Assembly (NCBI GenBank): GCA_963691905.1
Contig: OY829894.1
Span: 1,364,001-1,428,000, forward strand
Source: QGON01 sp963691905
GTDB taxonomy: Bacteria > Pseudomonadota > Gammaproteobacteria > Chromatiales > Chromatiaceae
Length of the DNA stretch: 64,000 nucleotides
Direction of reading: 5' to 3'
In this document: piece by piece, positions 52,301 to 60,853 of the stretch
Position numbering within the stretch: position 1 is the first letter of the stretch
Layout of the letters: each line of letters begins with the position of its first letter
Made by a program: the position numbers and the translations under genes
Notes under the pieces: generated by a model
Database searches by the model: none
Seen by the model: only the letters and a program-made list of their open reading frames with translations
What the model was told of the DNA's origin: nothing

Positions 52301-52453
52301 CGTAGGTCGGATTAGTCGCGCAACAGACAAGACCAAATACAGCACTGTACCTGGCGCGCGACGTAACCCGACAAACCCCTGTTGGGTTACGATGCGCCCG
52401 AAGCTTGGTGGCAAAACGAAAGTTTGGAGTAATGCGCATCTAACCCAACCTAC
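52301..52453. repeat. dispersed palindromic repeat, family A, copy 2
   Basis: A 153-bp unit with ends GTAGGTCGGATTAG and CTAACCCAACCTAC; same block order as the copy at 19151-19305, including GCGCGACGTAACCCGACAAA and GGGTTACGATGCGC. It separates pilZ from tatD. No other feature is seen in this gap. Confidence 0.78.
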
Positions 52454-52501
52454 AAAAAAGGCGCTAGAAAACTGCGGCGGGGGCACCGCAACGCAAAGGG
52501 A

Positions 52502-52849
52502 TCAAAGCGTATGTGTCGGGCGATCAGACTTGAGCGCACCGGCAAGATAGGTCTCTATCTTGTTGCGGGCGGCACCCCCATCCTGATCACTGAACTGGAC
52601 ACCGATACCGGCAGCCCGGTTACCTTCGGCACCAACCGGGGTCACCCAGATGATCTTTCCGGCCACAGGTATGCGTTCCGCCTCTTCCATTAGAGTCAGC
52701 AACATGAAGACCTCATCACCCAACCTGTACTTCTTTGTAGTGGGAATGAATAAACCACCATTCTTCACAAACTGCATGTAAGCGGCATAGAGGGCGTTTT
52801 TGTCCTTGATCGTCAGAGAGAGGATGCCTTGTCTGGGTCCACCAGCCAT
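52502..52849 (-). CDS. PilZ-domain protein (type IV pilus / cyclic-di-GMP family)
   Basis: A 115-residue PilZ protein. It begins GILSLTIKDKNALYAAYMQF and contains the segment GGLFIPTTKKYRLGDEVFML with RIPVAGKIIWVTPVGAEGNR. The RXXXR motif needed for cyclic-di-GMP binding is not visible, so it belongs to the PilZ-proper class (Pseudomonas PilZ), which works in pilus assembly without binding the nucleotide. It follows holB with a 19-bp gap. This matches the conserved tmk-holB-pilZ-tatD order. Confidence 0.92.
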   Translation of the reverse strand: MAGGPRQGILSLTIKDKNALYAAYMQFVKNGGLFIPTTKKYRLGDEVFMLLTLMEEAERIPVAGKIIWVTPVGAEGNRAAGIGVQFSDQDGGAARNKIETYLAGALKSDRPTHTL

Positions 52850-52868
52850 AACTTAACCTGTCGTTGTC

Positions 52869-53876
52869 TCAGTGGCCTGCTTGTCGCAGGCAGCTAGCCC
52901 ATTGAATCAGCAGTCTCTCCAGCACAAGCTGGGGATTGAGGTTCGTCTCGCCAAGGTTACGCGCCTCGTAGACCTGCCTCAAAAACCGCTGCAATAGACT
53001 AGAGTTTAGCCGCTCGGCAATGCTCTGCAAAGGCCGAACGCTATCCCGGTTGAAAAGCAGTGGCGGCGCTCCACCCGTCTGCAGCCTCAAAATATCGATC
53101 ACCCAGCCGGAAAGCCAGTCCATCAGCAGTGGGATATCAGACTTCGACCAGCGCTCGGCCAATCTTACCGGATCGTTTTTTGCCTGCCCCAGCGCGAGGA
53201 AATCCCCCAGCATATCCTGCCGTTTTGACAATAGTTCCATATCATCCAACAGCAGCGCCTGTAAGGGGGCGCCACCGGCAAGAGAGAGCAAAACTTCAGG
53301 ATCGCCATGAGTGACCCGCCCACTCAACCATTCGATGGCATCATTTGTATCGGGTTGCGCGAAGAGGATCTGCTGACAACGGCTGCGAATGGTTGGCAAC
53401 AATCGGGAAGGACTATCAGTCAACAGCAGCAGCACCGTATCGGCGGTCGGCTCCTCCAACGTCTTTAGCAGACTGTTGGCTGCCGCGCTATTCATCCTGT
53501 CTGCAGGACGAATAAAAATAACCTTATGGCCACCCGACCGGGCCGTCAGACCGGCACTGGCTGTCAGTGCACGGATAGCATCAACCTTGATCTCCCCGCT
53601 TTTACTCTCCTGCTCCGGTTCGATCCGCTGAAAATCGGGATGGCTGCCGACCTGCACCAAGTGGCAGTGCCGGCATACACCACAGGGTTCACCCTGGTCA
53701 TTCGGCGCTTCACAGAGCAGTGATTGCACAAAGGCCAGGGCAAAATTGGATTTACCAACCCCTTTGGCGCCGGCAAACAGAAGTGCATGCGGAAGACGCT
53801 GCTGAGTACGGGCGCTCTGTAACTGTTCCCACTGGTTCTGCTGCCAGGGGAGGCGGTTAAAAAGAGTTTCAGCCAT
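52869..53876 (-). CDS. holB: DNA polymerase III delta-prime subunit
   Basis: A 335-residue clamp-loader subunit. The AAA+ fold shows Walker A-like GAKGVGKSNFALAFVQ, a zinc-binding cluster (CEAPNDQGEPCGVCRHC) and NSLLKTLEEPTADTVLLLLT with the SRC-type motif IRSRCQQILFAQPD. It joins gamma/tau and delta to load the beta clamp. Its start overlaps the end of tmk by eight bases. Order is typical of gammaproteobacteria. Confidence 0.94.
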   Translation of the reverse strand: MAETLFNRLPWQQNQWEQLQSARTQQRLPHALLFAGAKGVGKSNFALAFVQSLLCEAPNDQGEPCGVCRHCHLVQVGSHPDFQRIEPEQESKSGEIKVDAIRALTASAGLTARSGGHKVIFIRPADRMNSAAANSLLKTLEEPTADTVLLLLTDSPSRLLPTIRSRCQQILFAQPDTNDAIEWLSGRVTHGDPEVLLSLAGGAPLQALLLDDMELLSKRQDMLGDFLALGQAKNDPVRLAERWSKSDIPLLMDWLSGWVIDILRLQTGGAPPLLFNRDSVRPLQSIAERLNSSLLQRFLRQVYEARNLGETNLNPQLVLERLLIQWASCLRQAGH

Positions 53877-54510
53877 CCTCTACCTCCAGAAAATCTGTAA
53901 TGATCCGTTCAATCTGAGACTGCACATCATCAAGACTCTGGGAGGCATCGATGACCTTGACCCGCTCCGGTTCACGCGTCGCTATCTCCAGATAACCCTG
54001 CCTCACCGCCTCAAAAAACCGGTTCTGCTCACGCTCGAAGCGATCGGGTTCCGAGCGCGCCCCCGCCCTGGCCAATCCAATCTCAACCGGCAGGTCGAGC
54101 AGAAGCGTCAGATCCGGTCGCAGATCCCCCTGTACGAACGCCTCAAGTGCGGCAATGCGTTCCCGCCCCAAACCACGACCAGCGCCTTGGTAGGCATAAG
54201 AGGCATCGGTAAAACGATCACATAAAACCCAAGTCCCTTCAGACAGCGCCGGGAGAATCTTCTGATGGATATGTTCCGCTCTGGAGGCAAACATCAGCAG
54301 CAGCTCTGTATCGTCCGCCATACCGGTGTGTTTGTGGCCCAGCAGCAGTTCCCTAATCTCCTCCCCCAGTGACGTGCCGCCAGGTTCGCGGGTGAAAAGC
54401 ACAGTTTTACCCGCCGCCTCCAGCACTCCCTGAATGAAAGAGAGGTTGCTGCTCTTACCCGCGCCTTCACCGCCTTCCACGGTGATAAATCTGCCACTGT
54501 TCCGCTTCAT
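53869..54510 (-). CDS. tmk: thymidylate kinase
   Basis: A 213-residue kinase that makes dTDP from dTMP. P-loop FITVEGGEGAGKSSNLSFIQ, the DR(Y/H/F) motif VLCDRFTDASYAYQGAGRGL, and the REPGGT motif (FTREPGGTSLGEEIRELLLG) are all present. The ATGA overlap with mltG at 54507-54510 fixes the start. Coupled to holB downstream. Confidence 0.96.
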   Translation of the reverse strand: MKRNSGRFITVEGGEGAGKSSNLSFIQGVLEAAGKTVLFTREPGGTSLGEEIRELLLGHKHTGMADDTELLLMFASRAEHIHQKILPALSEGTWVLCDRFTDASYAYQGAGRGLGRERIAALEAFVQGDLRPDLTLLLDLPVEIGLARAGARSEPDRFEREQNRFFEAVRQGYLEIATREPERVKVIDASQSLDDVQSQIERIITDFLEVEDG

Positions 54511-55505
54511 CGTTTCAACTGATACTTCCGTACCGCCTTGTTGTGCTCTTTCAATGTGGCGGAAAAGTAGTGACCACCATCCCCGGTGGCGACAAAATAG
54601 AGCGATTTTCCCGCCGCCGGATGCAGCGCGGCATGAATCGCTTCGCCACTGGGCATGGCAATTGGTGTCGGAGTCAGTCCGGCATGCACATAGGTATTGT
54701 AGGGCGTGTCCGCTTTCAGATCACGACGGCGGATATTACCGTCATAGTTGTTACCCATCCCGTAGATAACCGTCGGATCGGTCTGCAGACGCATGCCTTT
54801 TTGCAGGCGCCTGACAAACACGCCTGCAATGAGAGGACGCTCCGACGGCAGACCGGTTTCACGCTCGACAATAGAGGCGAGTATCAGGCTCTCATAGGGG
54901 GATTTCAGGGGCAATCCACTCTCTTTACCCTCCCACTCACGCGCCAGCACCTTCTCCATCTGCCGGTACGCCCGTTTAAGGAAGGCCACATCGGTGGTAC
55001 CCCTGGGAAAATGGTAGGTATCGGGGTAAAAGCGCCCTTCCGGGTGTTGCTCAGGATAGCCGATGCGTCCCATGATCTCACCATCCGGAAGTTCTGTCAG
55101 GGTCTGTTTGATCGCTTCATGGCGATTCAGTGCCCCCATCATCTGCTTGAAGGTCCACCCCTCCACCACAGTCAGCGCGTACTGAATCACTTTGCCTGAA
55201 GTGAGAATATTGAGCACACCTTCAGGTCTTGTGCCTTCAGGAATATGGTACTCCCCCACTTTCAACTGATCTGCCTGGTGGCTCCAGCGGGCAAGCAGGC
55301 GCAGAAACAGCGGTCGCTCAAGGAGACCCTGTTGTGCCAGTTCCGCCGACAGCCGACGCATGGTAGTGCCGGGTTCAAGGTTATAACGCACACCCTCGGC
55401 CGGCAGTTGGAGTGGTTTCTCCATGAAATTCTCATACTCCATCCAGCCCCAGGCGCACAGGATACTGAGGACGAAGATCAGAATGCCGAATAGTTTCTGT
55501 AACAT
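54507..55505 (-). CDS. mltG: endolytic murein transglycosylase
   Basis: A 332-residue inner-membrane protein. One N-terminal helix (LFGILIFVLSILCAWGW) anchors it; the YceG/MltG catalytic domain follows, with the active-site glutamate in LILASIVERETGLPSERPLI and the family motif LQTDPTVIYGMGNNYDGNI and TYVHAGLTPTPIAMPSGEAI. It cuts nascent peptidoglycan and helps end glycan strands. ATG at 55505 starts just before the helix; longer in-frame starts run into the palindromic repeat at 55539-55626 and are rejected. Coupled to tmk. Confidence 0.93.
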   Translation of the reverse strand: MLQKLFGILIFVLSILCAWGWMEYENFMEKPLQLPAEGVRYNLEPGTTMRRLSAELAQQGLLERPLFLRLLARWSHQADQLKVGEYHIPEGTRPEGVLNILTSGKVIQYALTVVEGWTFKQMMGALNRHEAIKQTLTELPDGEIMGRIGYPEQHPEGRFYPDTYHFPRGTTDVAFLKRAYRQMEKVLAREWEGKESGLPLKSPYESLILASIVERETGLPSERPLIAGVFVRRLQKGMRLQTDPTVIYGMGNNYDGNIRRRDLKADTPYNTYVHAGLTPTPIAMPSGEAIHAALHPAAGKSLYFVATGDGGHYFSATLKEHNKAVRKYQLKR

Positions 55506-55538
55506 GCCGGGGATTCTACTCGAAACCAAAGCTGCCAT

Positions 55539-55626
55539 GTAGGCCTGATCAAGCGTAGCGGATCGGGCGCTCAATATTTGACTGGCCCCATGGAATCGCC
55601 GGTTCCGCTACGCTTGAACCGGCCTA
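55539..55626. repeat. dispersed palindromic repeat, family B, complete copy
   Basis: An 88-bp unit: left GTAGGCCTGATCAAGCGTAG and right CTACGCTTGAACCGGCCTAC, near-perfect inverted arms. It lies between divergent mltG and the cbrX-like gene. Confidence 0.8.
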
Positions 55627-55698
55627 CATTCATCCAGTGTTTCATGGTGTCGCCAACACCACGTTGTTACCTTCTGTAACAACTGCTAGGCTCTCAGC

Positions 55699-55896
55699 AT
55701 GCAGCCGGGTCAGGAAAATCGACCGTTATACGACAAGACGCTCCTGCTCGTCCTGTTTATCCTTTTTCTCTTTGTCTCCCCTGTCGTCTACTGGTGGACC
55801 AACCCCGGCAGTCCCTGGTACCTGCCCTACCTGCTCTGGCTGGCAGCCATCCTGCTCGGTGCTCTCATCCACATCAGGCAGCACCATGAGTCATGA
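55699..55896 (+). CDS. small CbrX-like membrane protein
   Basis: A 65-residue protein with two hydrophobic segments (LLLVLFILFLFVSPVVYWW and LPYLLWLAAILLGALI). Its end overlaps the start of the large sensor kinase gene by 11 bp, in another frame. In Pseudomonas a small membrane protein, CbrX, precedes and is translationally coupled to CbrA; size, topology and overlap match. Its job there is to set CbrA translation. The assignment is by arrangement and topology rather than sequence. Confidence 0.7.
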   Translation: MQPGQENRPLYDKTLLLVLFILFLFVSPVVYWWTNPGSPWYLPYLLWLAAILLGALIHIRQHHES

Positions 55897-58831
55897 CCTG
55901 GCACTCCTTTTCTCGGTCGGAATCGCCTATCTCGTCCTGCTCTTTCTGATCGCCTACGCGGCTGACAGCGGACGCTTACCGGAACGGCTGCTGCACCATC
56001 CCTCGGTCTATGTGCTCTCACTCGGTGTCTACGCCACCTCCTGGACCTATTACGGCAGCGTGGGTTTCGCCCAGACTCAGGGTTATCTTTTTCTCACCAT
56101 CTATCTTGGGGTCACCATCGCCTTTGCCCTGACCCCGGTACTGTTTAAGCCCATTCTACGGCTGACCCGCGACTATCAGCTCACCTCCCTGGCAGATATC
56201 TTCGCCTTCCGCTACCGCAGCCAGTTTGCCGGTATCCTGGTAACCCTTTTCATGCTGGTGGGCACCCTGCCCTACATCGCCCTGCAGATCCGTGCTGTCA
56301 CCGAGTCGATGCGTGTACTGACCCAGGAGGCGACGCCGCAGGTGCTGGCATTGGGCTTCTGTATCACGCTGATCCTGTTTGCCATCCTGTTCGGTGCCCG
56401 TCACACATCCCCAAGAGAGAAACACGAGGGGCTGGTAGCGGCGATCGCCTTTGAGTCACTGGTCAAACTGGTCGCACTGCTGGCTGTCGGACTCTTTGCC
56501 ATCTTCGGTATCTTCTCCGGTCCCTCGGGCCTCAATCAGTGGCTGATCGAACATCCAGAAGCGATAGAGTCTCTCTACCGACCGGTACGTGAAGGCTCTT
56601 GGGGCACCCTGCTGTTTCTCGCCTTCGCCGCCGCCTTCCTGCTGCCGCGTCAGTTCCACATGCTCTTTACAGAGAACATGGAGCCACGGGCGCTCAATAC
56701 CGCAAGCTGGGCCTTCCCGCTATTTCTCTTGCTTATCAACCTGGCCATTCCTCCAATCCTCTGGGCCGGTACACGGCTGGAGCTGGGAATCGATGCAGAC
56801 TACTACGCCCTCGGCATCACACTGAACCAGGGACCAGGATGGCTGCCGATGCTGACCTTCATCGGCGGGCTCTCCGCCGCCAGCGCCATGATGATCGTCA
56901 CCACTCTCGCGCTCTCATCGATGACACTCAACCACTTGGTTCTGCCCGCCAGCTATCCGGCACCGGAGGTCAACTTATACCGCTGGCTGCTCTGGGGACG
57001 CCGTCTGCTGATCGGCGCCATCGTCATGGCGGGTTACGGTTTCTATGTCATGCTGGAGCAGAATCAGGGGCTGGTTCAGCTCGGTCTGATCTCGTTTGTC
57101 GCCGTGGCTCAGTTCCTGCCCGGCATCATCGGCCTGCTCTATTGGCGCCGCGCCAATCGGAGCGGTCTTATAGCCGGTCTGCTTGCCGGTATCGGAGTCT
57201 GGAGCATCACCCTGCTACTACCCATGCTGGAGGCCTCAGGTTTTGTGCGAACTGAAATCGACGTCGAAGCCCTGCGGCACTACGCAGGCATGGAGAAGTG
57301 GCAGTTCGCCACCTTCTGCTCGCTGAGTTTCAATACGTTCTTTTTTATCCTCGGCACCCTCCTGACCACACAACGCCGGGGCGAACGGGAAGCCGCATAC
57401 GCCTGCTGCAGCGAGACATTCTCTCCCCTTAGCGGCGTGGTCAGCGCCACCTCCACCGATCAGTTCATCAAGGAGATGTCCAGCGTGCTGGGCTTGGAGA
57501 CGGCACAAAAGGAGGTGCAACAGGCCCTCGACGATCTCGGCATGCAGGCCAGTGAAACCCGCCCCACCGAGCTGCGACGACTGCGGGAGCGGCTGGAGCG
57601 CAACCTCTCCGGCCTGATCGGCCCACAGCTCGCTCATGTGATTATCAGTCGCCGCCTGCAGCTCGACGCCCATGCCAAGACCGCGCTGGCCGATTCGATG
57701 CGTTTTGTGGAGGAGCAGCTCGAGGACTCCCGCTCCCGGCTGCGCGGACTCTCTGCCGATCTCGACAGTCTGCGCCGTTACCACCGGCAGATCCTGCTTG
57801 ATCTGCCACTCGGCGTCTGTGCCGTCGACCGGGAGCAGACGGTGGTGATCTGGAACCTGGCGATGGAGGTGATGACCGGGGTTGCGGCAAAGGATGTGCT
57901 GGGCGTACCGTTGCACCGGCTGCCTGAATCCTGGGGCCAGCTGCTGGCCGGCTTTGCCGCCGCACACGATTTCCATATCCATCATTTGAAGGTTGAACAC
58001 GAAGGAAAACCTCGCTGGTTCAATCTGCACAAGGCTGCAATCCCCGGCCCCACCGCCCCTGACCATCCTGTGGTAGAGGCCCGCACCAGTCAGGTCATGC
58101 TGTTGGAGGATCTTACCGATCTGGAGATACTGGAGGCGGAACTCGCTCACAGCGACCGGCTCGCCTCTATCGGGCGACTGGCCGCCGGCGTCGCCCACGA
58201 GATCGGTAACCCGATCACCGGCATCGCCTCTCTGACCCAGAATCTGCGGGGTGAGGAGGATCGGCAGATCGTCGATGAGAGTCTGGATGAGATCATGAAC
58301 CAGACCCACCGCATCACCACCATCATCCAGACCCTGATGAACTTCAGCCGCAGCGGCAAGGTCGGCACAGATTTCCAGCGCTTTCCCCTGGGGGAACTGA
58401 CAGACGAGGCGATCCGGCTGGTCCAGCTCACCCACCGGGGTAAACAGATCGAGTGTATCAATCACTGCCCATCTGAATTGATGCTGTTGGGAGACCGGCA
58501 AAAGATATCCCAAGTGCTGGTCAACCTCTTCTCCAACGCCGTTGAGGCATCCTCTCCCGGTGACCGGGTGGAGTGCTTTGCCTGGCAGAAAGACGGGCAG
58601 ACCGCGATCGAGGTATTGGATCAGGGAACCGGCATCCCGACAGAGAAGCAGGAGTACGTCTTCGAGCCCTTCTTCACCACCAAGGCCCCCGGCGAAGGGA
58701 CCGGCCTTGGTCTGGCCCTGGCGTATAAGATCATCAACGACCACAACGGCAGCATCGAGATCGACTCGAAACCCGACGTCGGAACCCGTGTTGTATTGAA
58801 GCTGCCGACTAAAGGGAAGAGCAAACAATGA
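55886..58831 (+). CDS. CbrA-like sensor kinase with sodium:solute symporter domain
   Basis: A 981-residue protein that joins a 12-13-segment sodium:solute-symporter (SLC5-like) domain (residues 1 to about 510) to a PAS domain (about 630-745) and a kinase core. HisKA is LASIGRLAAGVAHEIGNPIT (His near 771); HATPase shows LVNLFSNAVEASSPGDRVEC, DQGTGIPTEKQEYVFEPFFT and GEGTGLGLALAYKIINDHNG. CbrA/CrbS kinases sense or import carbon or amino-acid substrates and drive an NtrC-family regulator. ATG at 55886 is chosen since it follows the small CbrX-like gene; the same frame is open to 55637. The regulator gene follows with a 4-bp overlap. Confidence 0.92.
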   Translation: MSHDLALLFSVGIAYLVLLFLIAYAADSGRLPERLLHHPSVYVLSLGVYATSWTYYGSVGFAQTQGYLFLTIYLGVTIAFALTPVLFKPILRLTRDYQLTSLADIFAFRYRSQFAGILVTLFMLVGTLPYIALQIRAVTESMRVLTQEATPQVLALGFCITLILFAILFGARHTSPREKHEGLVAAIAFESLVKLVALLAVGLFAIFGIFSGPSGLNQWLIEHPEAIESLYRPVREGSWGTLLFLAFAAAFLLPRQFHMLFTENMEPRALNTASWAFPLFLLLINLAIPPILWAGTRLELGIDADYYALGITLNQGPGWLPMLTFIGGLSAASAMMIVTTLALSSMTLNHLVLPASYPAPEVNLYRWLLWGRRLLIGAIVMAGYGFYVMLEQNQGLVQLGLISFVAVAQFLPGIIGLLYWRRANRSGLIAGLLAGIGVWSITLLLPMLEASGFVRTEIDVEALRHYAGMEKWQFATFCSLSFNTFFFILGTLLTTQRRGEREAAYACCSETFSPLSGVVSATSTDQFIKEMSSVLGLETAQKEVQQALDDLGMQASETRPTELRRLRERLERNLSGLIGPQLAHVIISRRLQLDAHAKTALADSMRFVEEQLEDSRSRLRGLSADLDSLRRYHRQILLDLPLGVCAVDREQTVVIWNLAMEVMTGVAAKDVLGVPLHRLPESWGQLLAGFAAAHDFHIHHLKVEHEGKPRWFNLHKAAIPGPTAPDHPVVEARTSQVMLLEDLTDLEILEAELAHSDRLASIGRLAAGVAHEIGNPITGIASLTQNLRGEEDRQIVDESLDEIMNQTHRITTIIQTLMNFSRSGKVGTDFQRFPLGELTDEAIRLVQLTHRGKQIECINHCPSELMLLGDRQKISQVLVNLFSNAVEASSPGDRVECFAWQKDGQTAIEVLDQGTGIPTEKQEYVFEPFFTTKAPGEGTGLGLALAYKIINDHNGSIEIDSKPDVGTRVVLKLPTKGKSKQ

Positions 58832-60153
58832 GTCGGATATTGATCGTCGAGGATGAAAGCGTCATCCGCAATGCAATGCGGCGCCTGCTGGAACGCAAAG
58901 GCTACCGCATAGACGATGTCGATTCGGTGGAGCGGGCCGAAACCGAGTACAGACTCAGTGACTACGACCTGATCATCGCCGACGTTCGTCTGCCCGGCCT
59001 GGCCGGCGTCGAACTGATCAAACCGGCAGCACCCGTACCGGTGCTGATCATGACCAGCTACGCCAGCGTACAGGCAGCAGTGGACGCCATGAAGCGCGGT
59101 GCAGTGGACTACATCGCCAAACCCTTTAATCACGAAGAGTTGCTGCTACTGGTGAAACGCATCCTTAAACACTCCAAGCAGTTGCGGCAGCAGGCGGTAC
59201 TCAAGTCCGAACTCGAAAAGAACTATCCGGTACAGGGCATGGTGGGAGAGTGTCCCGCTATGGTGGAGATCTGCCGCCGCATCAGCAAAGTCGCACCGAC
59301 CGATACAACAACCCTGATTCTGGGTGAATCTGGCACCGGAAAGGAACTTGTAGCCCGCGCCCTGCACGAACAGAGCAGACGCAACGACGCGCCTATCATC
59401 ACCGTCAACTGCGCCGCCATCCCGGAAACGCTGATCGAATCAGAACTCTTCGGTCACGAGAAAGGCGCCTTCATCGGCGCCGATACCGCACACACCGGAC
59501 TGGTCGAAAGCGCCGATGGAGGCACCCTCTTTCTCGACGAGATTGGCGAACTGCCGACGGCGGCTCAAGCTCGCCTGCTGCGGGTACTGCAGAACGGCGA
59601 GATCAAGCCCGTCGGTTCCGAACGGTCGAAACAGGTGGACATCCGTCTCATCGCCGCCACCCACCAGGATCTCAAACAGCGGGTACAAGAGGGAGAATTT
59701 CGCAGCGACCTCTACTTCCGCCTACGAGTGATGGAACTCAATCTGCCGCCTCTGCGTGAACGGGGACGGGACATCATCAAACTCTCCGTATTCCTGCTGC
59801 AAAAGATCTGCAAACAACTCAACCACACCACGATGGAACTCTCTCAGGAAACAATCAACGCCATCACCAATTATCCCTGGCCGGGTAACGTCCGGGAACT
59901 GGAGAATGCCATCGAACGTGCGGTAATTCTTTGTGAGAACAATCTCATCACACCCGACCTGCTTGCCATCGACACCTCCCCGGCTACAACCGCTCCATCT
60001 GAAGATCTTTCTCTGGAGGACTATTTCCGGCAATTCGTCCTACAACATCAGGAAGGCATGACCGAGACAGAACTGGCAAAAAAACTCGGCATCAGCCGCA
60101 AGGCACTGTGGGAGAGAAGACAGCGGCTGGGGATACCCAGACCGAAGAGATAG
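58828..60153 (+). CDS. NtrC-family sigma-54 activator, CbrB-like, with GAFIGA
   Basis: A 441-residue regulator. Receiver: SRILIVEDESVIRNAMRRLL, Asp52 in LIIADVRLPG, Lys in DYIAKPFNHEEL. The AAA+ domain has Walker A LGESGTGKELVARALHEQSR, Walker B GGTLFLDEIGELPTAAQARL, and ends at PWPGNVRELENAIERAV. The sigma-54 contact loop reads GAFIGA (213-218) in place of the near-invariant GAFTGA, a Thr to Ile change. The Fis-type helix-turn-helix at the C-terminus is ETELAKKLGISRKALWERRQ. The start overlaps the kinase gene (ATGA). A second copy of its last 35 codons lies at 62968-63073. Confidence 0.94.
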   Translation: MSRILIVEDESVIRNAMRRLLERKGYRIDDVDSVERAETEYRLSDYDLIIADVRLPGLAGVELIKPAAPVPVLIMTSYASVQAAVDAMKRGAVDYIAKPFNHEELLLLVKRILKHSKQLRQQAVLKSELEKNYPVQGMVGECPAMVEICRRISKVAPTDTTTLILGESGTGKELVARALHEQSRRNDAPIITVNCAAIPETLIESELFGHEKGAFIGADTAHTGLVESADGGTLFLDEIGELPTAAQARLLRVLQNGEIKPVGSERSKQVDIRLIAATHQDLKQRVQEGEFRSDLYFRLRVMELNLPPLRERGRDIIKLSVFLLQKICKQLNHTTMELSQETINAITNYPWPGNVRELENAIERAVILCENNLITPDLLAIDTSPATTAPSEDLSLEDYFRQFVLQHQEGMTETELAKKLGISRKALWERRQRLGIPRPKR

Positions 60154-60170
60154 GCGGTTTACGTAAGAAT

Positions 60171-60207
60171 GTAGGGGGGATCAAGCGAAGCGGATCCACC
60201 AACCTAC
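60171..60207. repeat. dispersed repeat, family B, short form
   Basis: GTAGGGGGGATCAAGCGAAG to CCACCAACCTAC, a 37-bp palindromic short form with GTAGG...CCTAC ends, between the sigma-54 activator and the antitoxin gene. Copies at 60825-60853 and 63186-63212 have the same start. Confidence 0.65.
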
Positions 60208-60212
60208 TTGAG

Positions 60213-60494
60213 TTATTTGTTAGCTGATTTATCCACAAGCTGACCATCAACGAACTTGTGCAAAACGCTGGATACCAATGTCTGGTATGGAATACCTTCC
60301 TTTAAAGCCCGTACCTGCAACGAGCGAAGATCCCGGGAAGATAGACGGATATTGATACGGGCATCTTTCTTAAATGTCGCTTCAGCAGCAGCTTTATGTT
60401 GCTTAATCTCCTGCGTGACATTTTTTGCCCGTGTAAGCACGCCTTTTTCAAAGGCTTCAAGGATCTCTTTCTCTTCAGAATCAAGCTTACTCAT
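60213..60494 (-). CDS. antitoxin of a BrnT-type module (ribbon-helix-helix)
   Basis: A 93-residue DNA-binding antitoxin. The N-terminal half is charged and helical; residues about 45-80 (INIRLSSRDLRSLQVRALKE) form a ribbon-helix-helix as in CopG/BrnA-like antitoxins. ATG at 60494 overlaps the end of the toxin gene by eight bases and has AGGTG upstream. The GTG at 60503 in frame is less likely. Toxin-first order is typical of brnT-brnA, where the antitoxin represses the pair. Confidence 0.85.
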   Translation of the reverse strand: MSKLDSEEKEILEAFEKGVLTRAKNVTQEIKQHKAAAEATFKKDARINIRLSSRDLRSLQVRALKEGIPYQTLVSSVLHKFVDGQLVDKSANK

Positions 60495-60768
60495 TGGAAT
60501 CACCTGAATATTGCTTAGTTGCTTTACGACTCGGAATGATAGTTTTCAGGAAGATTTCATCTTCATTTTCAACAAAAGGCACGAGATACGCGTAACCTTC
60601 AATGACAACAACAGAAATCTTCTGGCCTGGATAACGCCCCTGGTTGGGGTGGTCATAGATGTCCACCTCATTTCCGAGCTGAATATGGAGAACGACCTCT
60701 TCGAACGAAACCCCTCTTTCTTCTTTGAGCAGATCGTTCTTTTCCGGATTCCAAGCAAAAGTCTTCAC
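60487..60768 (-). CDS. BrnT-like toxin
   Basis: A 93-residue RelE-fold toxin of the BrnT type. The N-terminus FAWNPEKNDLLKEERGVSFE EVV and the segments DHPNQGRYPGQKI and FLKTIIPSRKATKQY fit the family pattern. BrnT toxins cleave RNA and stop translation. The antitoxin overlaps downstream. The pair sits between the sigma-54 activator and the first PEP-CTERM promoter cassette, and has no counterpart in the second copy of that region. Confidence 0.85.
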   Translation of the reverse strand: MKTFAWNPEKNDLLKEERGVSFEEVVLHIQLGNEVDIYDHPNQGRYPGQKISVVVIEGYAYLVPFVENEDEIFLKTIIPSRKATKQYSGDSNE

Positions 60769-60824
60769 CCAGAAATGATAGCAAGGCGTGTGCCTTTTGT
60801 CTTCACTCAGATAACAACGAGAAT

Positions 60825-60853
60825 GTAGGAGGGATCAAGCGAAGCGGATCCAC
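60825..60853. repeat. dispersed repeat, family B, short form
   Basis: GTAGGAGGGATCAAGCGAAG followed by CGGATCCACC. It marks the left end of the sequence shared with the second cassette (63186 onward). Confidence 0.6.

Noticed and set aside
55886..60153. Calling the kinase and regulator PrsK/PrsR, the PEP-CTERM regulators
   Set aside because: The kinase has a sodium:solute-symporter domain typical of CbrA/CrbS, which PrsK lacks; closeness to PEP-CTERM genes alone is not enough.
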